A stretch of DNA of 64,000 nt from Salipaludibacillus aurantiacus (GCF_900111295.1 NZ_FOGT01000005.1:248001-312000), one strand, 5' to 3'; shown: positions 9,126 to 18,963, counted from the stretch's first letter. Notes: a model not told the origin generated them from the letters alone. Numbers and translations are program-made.

Positions 9126-10370
9126 ATGTATCATGCCGGCCGTTCAGACGGTCAGTCAATCTCTTTGCTGAGCCGTAAATGGAAACGTGAAGAGCTGGTG
9201 AAAATGAAATTATCTTACCAATTTTTTTGTCCTCATTGTTCTGAACAAGTTATATTAAAATTGGGTGACTGCCAAGCCTGGCATTTTGCCCATCTTCCTC
9301 GCTCCCGCTGTGACTTCCGCAGAACGAACGAAACAGCTGAGCATGCAGCTGCTAAACTGAAACTCTACCAGTGGCTAACTTCCCACCATATTGAAACTTA
9401 TCTCGAATTATATCTACCTGAATTAAAAAGAAGACCAGACTTATGCATGAAAATAAACGGACTCTGTTATGTGATGGAAATTCAGAGATCCAGCATAGAC
9501 ACGGAGCAATATATGCATAGGCATTTTTCTTATTTAGAGGCAGGGTATGAGCCGGTTTGGATAGGACTCCACAGTTCTGAAAGAAATGAAAACTATACCG
9601 TGAAGACGTTAACTCTTCTTGACTCCTTTTTGATCAGGCAGGACCCTGTGCCTCACTCAATATATTACGATCCTTCCAAAAATAAATGGCTTATTTACTC
9701 CCGTTTTTTCTATATTCAGCCTCGAAAAATATTCCTCCAAGCTAAAAATTATTCTTCTTCTTCTATCTCTCCTTATGATGTGCTTTGCAGCCCTAAAAAT
9801 TTATTCTTACCGGACAGAAATACAAAAACGTGTTTTGCAGAGATGCTGTTGACCCACTGGAAAAAACGTACGTTGGCCTTACGGACAAAAATGTACGTGA
9901 CGATGACGCCATCAGAAAAAAGAATGCTTCCACTTTTTCAAAGCTGCCAGTTAAACCTCAATTATTTCCCAGCAGTCTGCAACCTTCCTTTACCTTCCCA
10001 ATATATGCTTATGACGCCTCCTCACTTATGGCAGTCCTGGCTTGTAATTAAATTAATTAATAGGACTGGAGTCAATAAAACTATTCATTTATCAGCTCTT
10101 ACTATGGAAATGGTTAACGCTGCACCCCAGTACAGGTTTACTTTTCGCCCAGCCTCTATACACCATAAAGAAATAATCAGATGCTTATTAGCGGAATATT
10201 TTGAACTTCTTTGTTTATTTGGAGCATTGATTAAGTTATATCCAGGAGTGTACAAAGTCGTCCGACATGTAACTGTAAAAAAAACATTTAACAAGCTTTT
10301 GACAGATGATACCTTCGTATGTAATCAACTTGCTGTTTATTTCGGGAACAAAAATATATTTAAAACTTAA
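9126..10370 (+). CDS. coiA: Competence protein CoiA-like nuclease
   Basis: The 414-residue product carries an N-terminal zinc-binding region (FFCPHCSEQVILKLGDCQAWHFAH, about 33-56) and a restriction-endonuclease-like core with LKRRPDLCMKING and YVMEIQRSSID, where the D and ExQ residues form the nuclease centre. CoiA is induced in competence and assists recombination of imported DNA. Its place between mecA/cls and pepF fits B. subtilis. AAGGTGATG precedes the ATG. The C-terminal third is poorly conserved, as usual in this family. Confidence 0.87.
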   Translation: MYHAGRSDGQSISLLSRKWKREELVKMKLSYQFFCPHCSEQVILKLGDCQAWHFAHLPRSRCDFRRTNETAEHAAAKLKLYQWLTSHHIETYLELYLPELKRRPDLCMKINGLCYVMEIQRSSIDTEQYMHRHFSYLEAGYEPVWIGLHSSERNENYTVKTLTLLDSFLIRQDPVPHSIYYDPSKNKWLIYSRFFYIQPRKIFLQAKNYSSSSISPYDVLCSPKNLFLPDRNTKTCFAEMLLTHWKKRTLALRTKMYVTMTPSEKRMLPLFQSCQLNLNYFPAVCNLPLPSQYMLMTPPHLWQSWLVIKLINRTGVNKTIHLSALTMEMVNAAPQYRFTFRPASIHHKEIIRCLLAEYFELLCLFGALIKLYPGVYKVVRHVTVKKTFNKLLTDDTFVCNQLAVYFGNKNIFKT

Positions 10371-10463
10371 CAGGAATTTGAGTATTTATCTAGAATTGTA
10401 TGAAAGGCCCAATTAATAGTAAGCTAAGAGGGTAGAATGACTTAATTATTGGAGGTGCCTGTA

Positions 10464-12272
10464 TTGGCTGCACAAAAAACGTTACCTAAAAGAGAAGAGA
10501 TTCCTGTAGAGAAAACATGGGATCTGGAGGATATTTATGAAAATAATAATGAGTGGGAAAAAGAGTTCCAGGAAGTGAAAGAAATGCTTCCTGAACTAAA
10601 AAATTTTCAAGGAACATTAGGGGAATCAGGAGCACAATTGTTTAAAGCACTCCATTACCAGGACGAAGTGTCAAAAAAACTGGGTAAACTTTATACATAT
10701 GCCCATATGCGCTATGATCAGGATACAACGAACTCTTTTTACCAGGGGTTGAACGACAGAGCAAGCCAGCTGCTGACTCAAGTCAGCCAGTCTGCTTCAT
10801 TTATGACACCTGAACTTTTATCTATTCCTGAAGAAACTCTTAAACAGTTTATAAAAGATGAACCCGAACTGCAGCTGTATGAACATGCATTTGAAAAAAT
10901 AAACCATCAGCGTCCCCACGTACTTAGTGAGAAAGAAGAATCTATACTTGCCCAGGCGGGGGAGGTAACGGACGCTCCTTCAACAACATTCGGTATGTTA
11001 AATAATGCCGATTTGGCATTTCCGGTAATTAAAGATGAGGATGGGAACGAAGTAGAAGTAACTCACGGACGAATCATCCGTTTTCTCCAAAGCAATAACA
11101 GAAGAGTAAGAGAAGACGCTTTTAAAGCTGTGTATGAGACTTATGGCAAGTATATAAACACATTTGCCAGTACGTTAGGCGGGAATGTAAAAAAGAACAT
11201 TTTTAATGCAAATGTCCGCAATTATGATTCTGCACGCCAGGCTGCACTAAGTAAAAACCATATTCCTGAAGTTGTCTATGACCAGCTTGTTTCAACAGTA
11301 AATGATCACCTTCATTTGCTCCACCGCTATGTAGATATAAGAAAACGGGCCCTGGATCTGGATGAGCTTCATATGTATGATTTATATACGCCAATTGTCA
11401 AAGATGTGGAGATGGAAATTCCTTATAAAGAAGCGAAGGACCTGATGCTTAATGGATTAACTGCTCTCGGCAGCGAATATACCTCTATTGTAAAAGAAGG
11501 ACTTGAAGAGCGCTGGGTCGATGTAGAAGAAAATGCCGGGAAAAGAAGCGGGGCCTATTCCTCGGGAGCTTACGGAACAAAGCCTTATATCTTAATGAAC
11601 TGGCAGGATAATGTGAATAACCTATTTACATTGGCGCATGAGTTCGGCCATTCCGTGCACAGCTATTACACAAGACAGGAACAGCCTTATCCTTATGCCA
11701 ACTATTCTATTTTCGTAGCAGAGGTTGCTTCGACAACCAATGAAGCACTTTTAAATGATTATATGCTTAAAAAAGAAACTGATAAACAGCGCCGCCTGTA
11801 CTTACTTAATCAGTTTCTGGAAGGGTTCAGGGGAACAGTCTTCCGGCAGACGATGTTTGCAGAATTTGAAAAAATGATTCATGAAAAAGCAGAGAACGGT
11901 GAACCTCTCACGCCGGACGCGTTAAACGAGACGTATTATAACCTTAATAAGAAGTATTTCGGCAATAACATAGTTATTGATGAAGAGATCGCTCTTGAGT
12001 GGGCAAGAATCCCTCATTTCTATATGAACTTTTATGTCTACCAGTATGCAACAGGGTATAGTGCTGCCACAGCTTTAGGAAAACAGATTCTTGAAGAACA
12101 GGAGCCGGCGGTTGAACGGTTCATAGACTTCCTAAAAGCAGGAAGTTCAGATTATCCGATTGAAGTTCTAAAAAAAGCAGGCGTAGATATGACTTCTCCT
12201 GAACCAGTGAAACAGGCTCTTAAAGTATTTGAACAAACGCTGGATGAGCTGGAAAATTTGCTGTTTGATTAA
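10464..12272 (+). CDS. pepF: Oligoendopeptidase F
   Basis: TTG 10464 is chosen because GGAGGTG (10451-10457) lies at optimal distance; the TTG at 10449 overlaps that site and cannot be used. The 602-residue M3B zinc metallopeptidase has the HEFGH motif with H392, plus the downstream glutamate region SIFVAEVASTTNEALL. It degrades peptides of about 7-17 residues in the cytoplasm. In B. subtilis the corresponding gene yjbG lies between coiA and yjbH. Confidence 0.93.
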   Translation: MAAQKTLPKREEIPVEKTWDLEDIYENNNEWEKEFQEVKEMLPELKNFQGTLGESGAQLFKALHYQDEVSKKLGKLYTYAHMRYDQDTTNSFYQGLNDRASQLLTQVSQSASFMTPELLSIPEETLKQFIKDEPELQLYEHAFEKINHQRPHVLSEKEESILAQAGEVTDAPSTTFGMLNNADLAFPVIKDEDGNEVEVTHGRIIRFLQSNNRRVREDAFKAVYETYGKYINTFASTLGGNVKKNIFNANVRNYDSARQAALSKNHIPEVVYDQLVSTVNDHLHLLHRYVDIRKRALDLDELHMYDLYTPIVKDVEMEIPYKEAKDLMLNGLTALGSEYTSIVKEGLEERWVDVEENAGKRSGAYSSGAYGTKPYILMNWQDNVNNLFTLAHEFGHSVHSYYTRQEQPYPYANYSIFVAEVASTTNEALLNDYMLKKETDKQRRLYLLNQFLEGFRGTVFRQTMFAEFEKMIHEKAENGEPLTPDALNETYYNLNKKYFGNNIVIDEEIALEWARIPHFYMNFYVYQYATGYSAATALGKQILEEQEPAVERFIDFLKAGSSDYPIEVLKKAGVDMTSPEPVKQALKVFEQTLDELENLLFD

Positions 12273-12280
12273 TATGGAGA

Positions 12281-12310
12281 AGCTGCCGGGAGTTTCTCCG
12301 GCAGATCTTT
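12281..12310 (+). terminator. Terminator of pepF
   Basis: CTGCCGG (12283-12289) pairs with CCGGCAG (12298-12304), followed by ATCTTT; a second hairpin from the adjoining repeat element follows. Confidence 0.75.
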
Positions 12311-12313
12311 ACT

Positions 12314-12420
12314 TCAAGGCCGGATAAAATAATAGTAGCTATAAAGAAATCCGGACAACTATCTTTTTAAGATAGTTGTCCGGATTTTGCTATTGTGCTT
12401 TCATATTCTGGGGAAGAGGA
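12314..12420. repeat. Dispersed repeat element, copy B (left-end part)
   Basis: The stretch begins AAGGCCGGATAAAATAATAG and continues with TAGCTATAAAGAAA, closely matching the left end of copy A. The hairpin arms are ATCCGGACAACTATCTT and AAGATAGTTGTCCGGAT, different bases from copy A but fully paired. The T-rich tail may act as a second terminator for pepF. The right part of the element is not recognisable here. Confidence 0.6.
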
Positions 12421-12471
12421 TTTCCACTCAGGGGGTTGGCCTGGGAACACTCCAAGGCGTCCTCACATTAA

Positions 12472-12636
12472 TTAAAATCCTTTAAATCTGTGCCGGTTAG
12501 TAAACGTATGGAGGGTATATAATATAGTCAGAAAAAGTATTGGGAAAGACAGCCAGAATGGAAATAGATTCATTAAACTCATTATGGTTAAAGTATAGCT
12601 GATTAATATGCCCAGCAAGCCAAAAATTAGTTTCAC
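12472..12636 (-). CDS. Small membrane protein, 54 residues
   Basis: GTG 12636 is preceded by AAAGAGGTGACGTCT, a good ribosome binding site. The frame ends at TAA 12474-12472. The product is almost entirely hydrophobic (KLIFGLLGILISYTLTIMSL, then FPFWLSFPILFLTILYTL) with a short basic tail NRHRFKGF, so two membrane helices are likely. I do not recognise it. It faces pepF convergently. Confidence 0.5.
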   Translation of the reverse strand: MKLIFGLLGILISYTLTIMSLMNLFPFWLSFPILFLTILYTLHTFTNRHRFKGF

Positions 12637-12906
12637 AGACGTCACCTCTTTAGGAAAATAAGTAATCTTTGACTAATTTGTGAAAAGATTCACGTACGTA
12701 TTGTAAGTCAGATCAGAATTTGATAAATTAGAATTGTGAAAGGGATCACATAACTCCCCCTTAGCTTATGTGGACGTCACAAACCCCTTGACGGAGAAGC
12801 CTTTCAAACTATTGACAATGTTCCGATCGAAAAAAATCAGGTTACCCCGCCTGATTTTTTTCGTGCTTCTAAAGAGAAAAGAGGTTTCCTCAGGAGGAAA
12901 GCAACA

Positions 12907-13032
12907 ATGGTTAACAGAGGGAAAGAAAAATTCCATAAAAGCAGAGTGCTCTTATGTCCAGTTTATGAGTTAACAGGACAAAACTTTCCGGAAATTAAAA
13001 AGCCGCACGGAATCATTGCTCCGTACGGGTGA
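12907..13032 (+). CDS. Small hypothetical protein, 41 residues
   Basis: CAGGAGGAAAGCAACA is an excellent ribosome binding site for ATG 12907; the frame ends TGA 13030-13032. The product begins MVNRGKEKFHKSRVLLCPVY and ends GIIAPYG. Its 3' part overlaps the terminator hairpin of the convergent yjbH gene, so the C-terminus may be fortuitous. A hairpin AAATCAGG...CCTGATTT followed by T residues at about 12833-12859 precedes it and could be an attenuator or the terminator of an upstream transcript. Function unknown. Confidence 0.45.
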   Translation: MVNRGKEKFHKSRVLLCPVYELTGQNFPEIKKPHGIIAPYG

Positions 13033-13047
13033 ACTGAATGTATGGAA

Positions 13048-13983
13048 TTAATCGTTTAATTTTCCTGTAAACCGCCAAAATGACCCGTGCTTTGTACGGA
13101 TTTCTTTTACTTGCTGCTTTAGCTGCATTTTTTTCATTTCTTTTTTTACCTGTTCGGCATCCATATCAAACACGACAGAAATTTCTTTTTCTGCGACCAG
13201 AGAATAAAATGATACAAAGTGTTCTAATGAAACAGGAGGGCACTTCTGCAGTTCTTTTCCAAGAATGTCAGAGATAATACTCACGTAGACGTCATAGTCA
13301 TACAACCCTTGAACTTTAAGACCCGGTTCATCCACATCCTCGCCGAAGAAAATCATTGTCGGCAAAGCGTCGACATCCATCTCTTTTGTCGTTTTGGAGT
13401 CGGCATGCAAAGCTTTTTTAGCCACTTCGGAGTGCAGATCCTTAGCAAACTCCCTGACATCCATTCCTTCTACTTTTTCAGCACAGGAAATTAATACGTC
13501 TTCACTGGCAATATTTTTTTTGTGAAGGAATAAAGCCTCACGTACACGGCGCAAATATTTTGAACCTATTGCTTTACCTTGGAGTTCAGATGCTTTAATG
13601 GCCAATATAGCAGAGTAAGGAGTAGTCATTACATTTTCATACCACACATCTCCGTCACAGGGCATACCTGTACGGCAGGCAGTTTCGTTGTAAGATTTAG
13701 CCATTTCTTCAACGATGGATTTATACTGTTTCCCGCATGGAGAATTTAAGGATCTCATTTCATTACCGAGAAAAGTAGTAATTTTAAAATAATTTGAGTA
13801 TTCCATTTGCAGTTTTTTTATAACAGGTTCAAGAGACCAGCATTCAGGGCATAAAGGGTCTATAAACACATATATTTCTACAGGTTTTTTTTCCCGCTCC
13901 ATTAAATAGAAAGAGGCGGGTTCAACAGGGCAGCAGATACCCAGATTGTCATAACAAACAAAATTTCCTTCCTTGGCTGTCAT
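13048..13983 (-). CDS. yjbH: ClpXP adaptor YjbH/SpxH (DsbA-like thioredoxin fold)
   Basis: The 311-residue protein binds Spx and promotes its degradation by ClpXP; aggregation under stress frees Spx. A thioredoxin-fold CPEC pair is at C45-C48 in FIDPLCPECWSLEPV, and an N-terminal Cys-rich segment (YDNLGICCPVEP) precedes it. The start ATG 13983 overlaps the stop of the upstream globin gene by four bases (ATGA), so the two are translationally coupled, as in the B. subtilis yjbIH operon. A terminator at about 12990-13032 follows. Confidence 0.9.
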   Translation of the reverse strand: MTAKEGNFVCYDNLGICCPVEPASFYLMEREKKPVEIYVFIDPLCPECWSLEPVIKKLQMEYSNYFKITTFLGNEMRSLNSPCGKQYKSIVEEMAKSYNETACRTGMPCDGDVWYENVMTTPYSAILAIKASELQGKAIGSKYLRRVREALFLHKKNIASEDVLISCAEKVEGMDVREFAKDLHSEVAKKALHADSKTTKEMDVDALPTMIFFGEDVDEPGLKVQGLYDYDVYVSIISDILGKELQKCPPVSLEHFVSFYSLVAEKEISVVFDMDAEQVKKEMKKMQLKQQVKEIRTKHGSFWRFTGKLND

Positions 13984-14399
13984 GAGTCATACCCCTTTCG
14001 TCTTCCTTCAGAGGAATGTGTCGTTTCGGAATTGATCATATGGCGAGCTGTATAGGATAAGCGTTCAAATACAGCTGTTCTTAAAGGTTCCTCTATGTTT
14101 ACCTCTACGAGCGCCTGAGCCATACAAGACAGCCAGGCTTCAGATCTCTCCGGAGTAATTTTGAAGGGCATATGGCGTGCACGTAGCATCGGGTGACCGT
14201 GTTCTTCTGTATATAAAGCCGGGCCTCCGAAGAATTGGGTAAGAAATTGTTTTTGTTTTCGTGCTGTTTCTGTTAAATCATCGGGGAACACCTCGATTAA
14301 ATCCGGGTGCTCAGATACTAACTCGTAAAAACGATCAACGAGTATGTCTAATTTATCTTCTCCGATAAGTGAATATACCGTGTTGTTGGACTGAGTCAT
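13980..14399 (-). CDS. yjbI: Truncated haemoglobin YjbI
   Basis: The 139-residue protein matches group II 2/2 globins. Recognisable elements are FYELVSEHPDLIEVFPDDL, the QKQFLTQFFGGPALYTEEHGHPMLRARHMPF block (the haem region with the proximal His in the MLRARHMPF segment) and the W in EAWLSCMAQAL. It binds oxygen or other haem ligands in the cytoplasm. In B. subtilis and Staphylococcus aureus its homologue accompanies YjbH and is thought to protect it from aggregation. Confidence 0.9.
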   Translation of the reverse strand: MTQSNNTVYSLIGEDKLDILVDRFYELVSEHPDLIEVFPDDLTETARKQKQFLTQFFGGPALYTEEHGHPMLRARHMPFKITPERSEAWLSCMAQALVEVNIEEPLRTAVFERLSYTARHMINSETTHSSEGRRKGYDS

Positions 14400-14602
14400 C
14401 GGGGTCTCCTTTTACAGATGTTGAAATAGTCATCCATTTAGTGCTTTTTCACGGGTACAGCATACCCGGAGCTTTTCTATCGTTATTGTAGCAAGGGGAA
14501 GCTAAGGTCGCAACAAATGTGTTTTGCGGGTGGCAGACTGTATGAGGACAGGTAGTTATCCCACCCGGTTTCAGGGTAATTCCAAGCAGCTCACTTAAAA
14601 AG

Positions 14603-14640
14603 TACATATATAAAAAAGGCTCCGTCCAAGACGAACCCTT
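14603..14640 (-). terminator. Terminator of the lytic transglycosylase gene yjbJ
   Basis: On the minus strand GGTTCGTC and GACGGAGCC pair with one bulge and one G-U pair and are followed by a T run. Confidence 0.7.
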
Positions 14641-14654
14641 TCTGGCTCTCAGTT

Positions 14655-15287
14655 TTAGACTGAGCTGAGCTTTTCATAAGTGTTTAAAACGCGGGGGACA
14701 TAGGTTTGAGTTTCCTTAAATGGAGGAATCCCGCCATACTTGTCCACGTTTCCCGGTCCGGCATTGTAAGCGGCAAGAGCCAAGGCTGTATTTCCATTGT
14801 ATTTATCGAGCATCGCTTTAATATAACGGGTTCCTCCATCGATGTTCTGAGAGGGATCGTAACTGTTTTCGACACCAAGGCCTCTTGCTGTAGCGGGCAT
14901 AAGCTGCATAAGCCCCTGTGCGCCGGCATGGCTTTTTGCGGCAGTATTAAAACCGGATTCGTGTTTAATGATCGAATAGATTAATTTTTCATCGACTTCA
15001 TATTTCCTTGCAGACTCTTTAATAAGAGGGAGGAATGCTTTGTCATTGGAAGACTGGCTAATCAGATTTTCTGCACTTTCTTTTTTTTGCACATACGCGT
15101 CGATAAGTGATCCGCGTTTACTCACTGTGGTTTCTGGAAGTCTGCCGGAGTGAAAGTGGTCGTTTAACGCCTGGGTGAATGTATTTTTTACAGGTGGAGA
15201 GGCCTGGCCGATCCGGTTAAGCTGCTTGTCTCCCCATGCTTTTAACACCTGCCATTGATACAAATCATTAAACATATTAACTTTCAA
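14655..15287 (-). CDS. yjbJ: Lytic transglycosylase YjbJ (SLT domain)
   Basis: TTG 15287 is used because AGGAGAGGG is 5 bases upstream; ATG 15275 is the alternative. The 210-residue protein carries an SLT domain from about 85: KHESGFNTAAKSHAGAQGLM with catalytic Glu in HESGFN, QLMPATARGLGV, and ALAAYNAGPGNVDKYGG. It cleaves the MurNAc-GlcNAc bond of peptidoglycan to a 1,6-anhydro product. No clear signal peptide is visible, as in several Bacillus homologues. It follows yjbH-yjbI as in B. subtilis. Confidence 0.88.
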   Translation of the reverse strand: MKVNMFNDLYQWQVLKAWGDKQLNRIGQASPPVKNTFTQALNDHFHSGRLPETTVSKRGSLIDAYVQKKESAENLISQSSNDKAFLPLIKESARKYEVDEKLIYSIIKHESGFNTAAKSHAGAQGLMQLMPATARGLGVENSYDPSQNIDGGTRYIKAMLDKYNGNTALALAAYNAGPGNVDKYGGIPPFKETQTYVPRVLNTYEKLSSV

Positions 15288-15323
15288 TTATACCCTCTCC
15301 TGTAATAAGAACCGAATCTGAAG

Positions 15324-15914
15324 TTAATCCTGTTCCCGTTGAATTTTTACGCTGTAAAACCTTTCAATTTTATTAGCTGGCTCGTTCCACGAAAGGTCCC
15401 ACTCTTTTAATAACTGTTTAAAAGCTTGCTTCCCTGCAGCAAATTCTTCGCATTCGAATTCTATCTCGTAATCTACATGGTCAAAATAATAACTTTTGTC
15501 CAGGACAAGCAGCCCTTCTTTAAGGCTGATTTCCGTCCGTTCAGTCGTCAGCTGTCCAAGGTAGTCCAATTCCGGGACGGTTCCTTCGAGCAGTTGTGAC
15601 AGCTGGTTAAATACATCGCCATCTGAAAGACTGCCATGCTCCTTCAAAGCAGAAAACTCCTCTTCGCTTAGCTGTTGATGTGTTTCCAGCAGACCTGTCT
15701 CGTAAGGCTGTTTTAAGGTTAAAATATATGCTCCTTTTTTATATCGGACTCTTAAGGCGGATTTTTTATCTTTTAACGCTAATTTATCCGTGTCAAAATA
15801 GTGGTTCACCTGTGTGTAAACAGGGGTACTTAAAGAGTGATAGCAGCTAAGAAGCTCTTCATATTTCTTTCGGTCAATTAAATTCTTAAACTCTATTTCA
15901 ATTTCCTGATTCAT
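15324..15914 (-). CDS. yjbK: CYTH-domain protein YjbK (triphosphate tunnel enzyme family)
   Basis: ATG 15914 is preceded by AGGTGA and gives 196 residues; the longer GTG frame to 15929 has no ribosome binding site. The ExExK signature is EIEIEFK at the N-terminus, followed by alternating Arg/Lys strands (RVRYKKGAYILTLKQP) and VDYEIEFECEEF. Family enzymes hydrolyse inorganic or organic triphosphates, including thiamin triphosphate. The physiological substrate in Bacillus is not settled. It lies near the alarmone synthetase as in B. subtilis. Confidence 0.88.
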   Translation of the reverse strand: MNQEIEIEFKNLIDRKKYEELLSCYHSLSTPVYTQVNHYFDTDKLALKDKKSALRVRYKKGAYILTLKQPYETGLLETHQQLSEEEFSALKEHGSLSDGDVFNQLSQLLEGTVPELDYLGQLTTERTEISLKEGLLVLDKSYYFDHVDYEIEFECEEFAAGKQAFKQLLKEWDLSWNEPANKIERFYSVKIQREQD

Positions 15915-16120
15915 GCTAATCACCTGCACTTAAAGTTAGATTTATAGGTATCTGCTTTTTCCCGGCCACACCAGGCCACATCTAATTAATTATTCCACAT
16001 GTAGCTGGGGATGGCAATGAATCAATTTTGCTTTATAAGCAGAGATCTAGTATGTTTTACTGCGTGAAAATATACGATTATGATAAAATGATAGTGGATG
16101 TTTACAGAGGAGGTTCGCAA

Positions 16121-16513
16121 ATGATTATCTTTCAAGCTGAAGGAATAACAGAAAGAGATAATAGCGTAGAGGTAGCATTAAATAAACAAATTAAAGAAAG
16201 TGACTGGCAATCCCTTACTCCAGCTGAAAGAATTTTAGCAGATTCGGATGGGGAAGCTTTTGTCTATTTACTGGAAAACGACGAAGGCTTCCACCATGTC
16301 AGAATTACAAGTGAGCACTGGTATACCCTTAATGACTCGTTGGATTCAGAGAAAAAAGTGTATCTTGCTGTAGAAGGGGAAACAGCCGGCAAACTTGAAC
16401 TGACCCATTTTTGGGAAGAAATCAAGCTGCTTCTGGAAAATATTAAAGGGAACAACAATTACGGTAAAGAGTTTGTAAATAAGGTAGAGCAGACTTTTGA
16501 TTTGAAAAACTGA
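16121..16513 (+). CDS. yjbL: UPF0738 family protein YjbL
   Basis: ATG 16121 directly follows GAGGAGG and yields 130 residues; upstream in-frame starts lack a ribosome binding site. The sequence (SLTPAERILADSDGEAFVYL, then HWYTLNDSLDSEKKVYLAVE) fits the uncharacterised UPF0738/YjbL family, whose position between yjbK and yjbM is conserved. No membrane segment, signal peptide or catalytic motif is evident. Function unknown. Confidence 0.75.
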   Translation: MIIFQAEGITERDNSVEVALNKQIKESDWQSLTPAERILADSDGEAFVYLLENDEGFHHVRITSEHWYTLNDSLDSEKKVYLAVEGETAGKLELTHFWEEIKLLLENIKGNNNYGKEFVNKVEQTFDLKN

Positions 16514-16578
16514 ACATTCCCAGCCGATCAGAAAAACAGCAAAGGACATAAAACAAGAAAATAATGGTGGTGACGTAG

Positions 16579-17214
16579 ATGCTGGATTGGGATGTGATGC
16601 TTACCCCTTATAAGCAAGCTGTCGAAGAGTTGAAAATTAAATTAAAAGGTATTCGGGATCAGTATCAGCTGACGTCCAAACATACTCCTATAGAATTTGT
16701 CACCGGAAGAGTGAAACCTGTGTCCAGTATTCTTGAAAAAGCTAAAAGAAAAAATATCCCTCTCAATGAACTGGAAGAAAAAATGCAGGATTTAGCTGGT
16801 GTCCGTATAATGTGCCAGTTTGTAGGAGATATCGATACGGTAGTAGAGCTTATTCATGCCCGGACGGATTTTGATATAGAAGAAGAGAGAGACTATATAA
16901 AACATAAAAAAAGAAGCGGGTACAGGTCTTATCATATGATTCTCCGTTATCCTGTCCAAACTATAGACGGAGAAAAACCTATTCTGGTTGAACTTCAAAT
17001 CCGTACTTTAGCTATGAATTTCTGGGCAACCATTGAACATTCTCTCCAATATAAGTATTCCGGTAAAATTCCGGCAAAAATTGAAGAAAGACTGCAGACG
17101 GCAGCTGAAGCCGCCTTTAAATTGGATGAAGAAATGTCAAAGATACGCGGAGAGGTGCAGGAGGCCCAGCAGATTATCACTAAACAGAGGGAGTCAATTC
17201 GAAAACGGAATTAA
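16579..17214 (+). CDS. relQ: Small alarmone synthetase RelQ/SasB (YjbM)
   Basis: The 211-residue GTP pyrophosphokinase makes (p)ppGpp from ATP and GTP/GDP and has no hydrolase domain. Diagnostic motifs are [43 protein letters not shown] and [18 protein letters not shown], the last holding the catalytic Glu-containing strand. GGTGGTGACG precedes the ATG. It forms an apparent operon with nadF (22 bases between) and yjbO, the same order as in B. subtilis. Confidence 0.93.
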   Translation: MLDWDVMLTPYKQAVEELKIKLKGIRDQYQLTSKHTPIEFVTGRVKPVSSILEKAKRKNIPLNELEEKMQDLAGVRIMCQFVGDIDTVVELIHARTDFDIEEERDYIKHKKRSGYRSYHMILRYPVQTIDGEKPILVELQIRTLAMNFWATIEHSLQYKYSGKIPAKIEERLQTAAEAAFKLDEEMSKIRGEVQEAQQIITKQRESIRKRN

Positions 17215-17236
17215 CTTGAAAGGACGACTGCCAACT

Positions 17237-18031
17237 ATGAAGTTTAATGTAAAGTCGCGTGGGGACCACGATTCAAATATTTTAACCCAAAAAATAAAAA
17301 ATTATCTCAAGGAATTCGAACTCGAGTTTAATGAGGAAGAACCTGATATCGTTATTTCCGTTGGAGGGGACGGCACCCTTCTGGAAGCATTCCATCAATA
17401 TACTCATCGTCTTGAAGAAACTTCTTTTGTCGGAGTTCATACGGGCCATCTTGGATTCTACGCGGACTGGCAGCCTGATGAAGTCGAAAAATTAGTCATT
17501 CATATTGCTAAAACCCCTTATAAAATTGTAGAATATCCCGTTTTGGAAGTTATAATCCGTCACCATGGCGACCAGAAATCAGAGCGTTTCCTTGCTTTAA
17601 ACGAATGTACAGTTAAAAGTATGGAAGGCTCTCTTGTTATGGATATTGAAATTAAAGGAGACTTGTTTGAGACATTCAGAGGAGACGGCCTTTGCTTATC
17701 CACCCCTTCAGGAAGTACGGCATACAATAAAGCGCTGGGAGGGGCAATTTTGCATCCCTCTCTTGCATCTATACAGCTAGCCGAAATGGCTTCTATTAAT
17801 AACCGTGTCTATCGGACAGTCGGGTCGCCTCTTGTACTGCCCCAGCACCACACATGTATTTTAAAACCTAAAAATGATGTGGATTTTCAAGTGTCAGTGG
17901 ACCATTACAGCTTAGTGCAAAAAAAAGTGAAAGCTATTCAATGCCGGGTAGCTGAAGAAAAAGTCAGGTTTGCGAGGTTCAGGCCTTTTCCTTTCTGGAA
18001 ACGGGTGAAGGAGTCGTTTATTGCTGAATGA
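17237..18031 (+). CDS. nadF: NAD kinase
   Basis: ATG 17237 gives 264 residues beginning [10 protein letters not shown], matching the start of B. subtilis PpnKA; a longer frame reaching into relQ is an artefact. GGDGT at 43-47 binds ATP/NAD, and NEC (in [10 protein letters not shown]) and TPSGSTAYN form the nucleotide site. It phosphorylates NAD to NADP. The stop overlaps the next start by four bases (ATGA), indicating coupled translation with yjbO. Confidence 0.93.
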   Translation: MKFNVKSRGDHDSNILTQKIKNYLKEFELEFNEEEPDIVISVGGDGTLLEAFHQYTHRLEETSFVGVHTGHLGFYADWQPDEVEKLVIHIAKTPYKIVEYPVLEVIIRHHGDQKSERFLALNECTVKSMEGSLVMDIEIKGDLFETFRGDGLCLSTPSGSTAYNKALGGAILHPSLASIQLAEMASINNRVYRTVGSPLVLPQHHTCILKPKNDVDFQVSVDHYSLVQKKVKAIQCRVAEEKVRFARFRPFPFWKRVKESFIAE

Positions 18032-18921
18032 CAAATAAAAAAATGATACTTACATGGGAAGTGGATAACCGGTATTCAGACCTGTTGTTAAGGGATTATT
18101 TGAGAGAAGTAAAGGGGATTTCCCGTAAAACACTGGCCGAAATTAAGTTTAAAGGCGGGAAATTAGTCATAAACGGAAAAGAGCAAAACGTACGGCAATA
18201 TATCAAATCAGGGGACAAAGTGGACGTTCATTTGCCTGATGAAGTAGTAAGTAAAAACATTAAAATAACCTCTTTGCCCTTGGAGGTCATTTATGAAGAT
18301 GACCATCTCTTAATAATTAATAAGCCTGCCGGCATTGTAACGATTCCCACTGAAGATCCTTATGAGCCTTCCATCGCTGGAGCAGTCATTAATCATTATA
18401 GAATAACTGGATGGCCGGCCACTTTTCACGCAGTTAACCGCTTAGATCGCGATACCTCAGGCCTTTTGGTTGCAGGAAAACACCGCTATGCTCATGATTT
18501 GCTTGTGAAGCAGCAGCGAGCGGGAAAATTGGAACGGGCCTATACAGCTCTTGTTTCAGGAGAGGTGTCCTGGCGATTCGGTTCCATTTATGCCCCAATT
18601 GCCAGGAAATCTTCGAGTATTATAGAAAGAGAAATATCTTCTGCGGGGCGACACGCTGTGACACATTTTGAACGGATAAAGTTGCAACAAGGTTATTCAA
18701 CGATGTTATTAAGGCTTGAAACGGGAAGGACTCATCAAATCAGGGTGCATATGGCCTGGCTGGGATATCCTTTATTAGGCGATACCCTTTACGGAGGAAA
18801 TAAACGGCTTTTAACAAGAACTGCCCTTCATTCTCACCGGGTTATGTTAAATCATCCGCTAACAGGCGAACTGCAGTGTTATGAGGCTCCGCTGCCTAAG
18901 GACTTTAAATTAAATGACTAA
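18028..18921 (+). CDS. yjbO: RluA/RluD-family pseudouridine synthase YjbO
   Basis: The 297-residue protein has an N-terminal S4-like RNA-binding region (about 15-70, [26 protein letters not shown]) and the RluA catalytic motif [12 protein letters not shown] with the Asp nucleophile, plus [19 protein letters not shown]. It isomerises uridine in rRNA or tRNA; the site is unknown. It is the last gene of the relQ-nadF-yjbO unit and is followed by a terminator shared with the convergent prpE. Confidence 0.9.
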   Translation: MTNKKMILTWEVDNRYSDLLLRDYLREVKGISRKTLAEIKFKGGKLVINGKEQNVRQYIKSGDKVDVHLPDEVVSKNIKITSLPLEVIYEDDHLLIINKPAGIVTIPTEDPYEPSIAGAVINHYRITGWPATFHAVNRLDRDTSGLLVAGKHRYAHDLLVKQQRAGKLERAYTALVSGEVSWRFGSIYAPIARKSSSIIEREISSAGRHAVTHFERIKLQQGYSTMLLRLETGRTHQIRVHMAWLGYPLLGDTLYGGNKRLLTRTALHSHRVMLNHPLTGELQCYEAPLPKDFKLND

Positions 18922-18927
18922 AGAAAT

Positions 18928-18963
18928 GGAGTTCCAATCAATCGAACGATTGGAACTTTTCTT
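18928..18963. terminator. Bidirectional terminator between yjbO and prpE
   Basis: AGTTCCAATC (18930-18939) pairs with GATTGGAACT (18948-18957), with TTTT on the plus side. It overlaps the 3' end of prpE. Confidence 0.8.

Noticed and set aside
12770-12973. 67-codon plus-strand frame
   Set aside because: No ribosome binding site; the well-initiated frame from 12907 in another phase is preferred.
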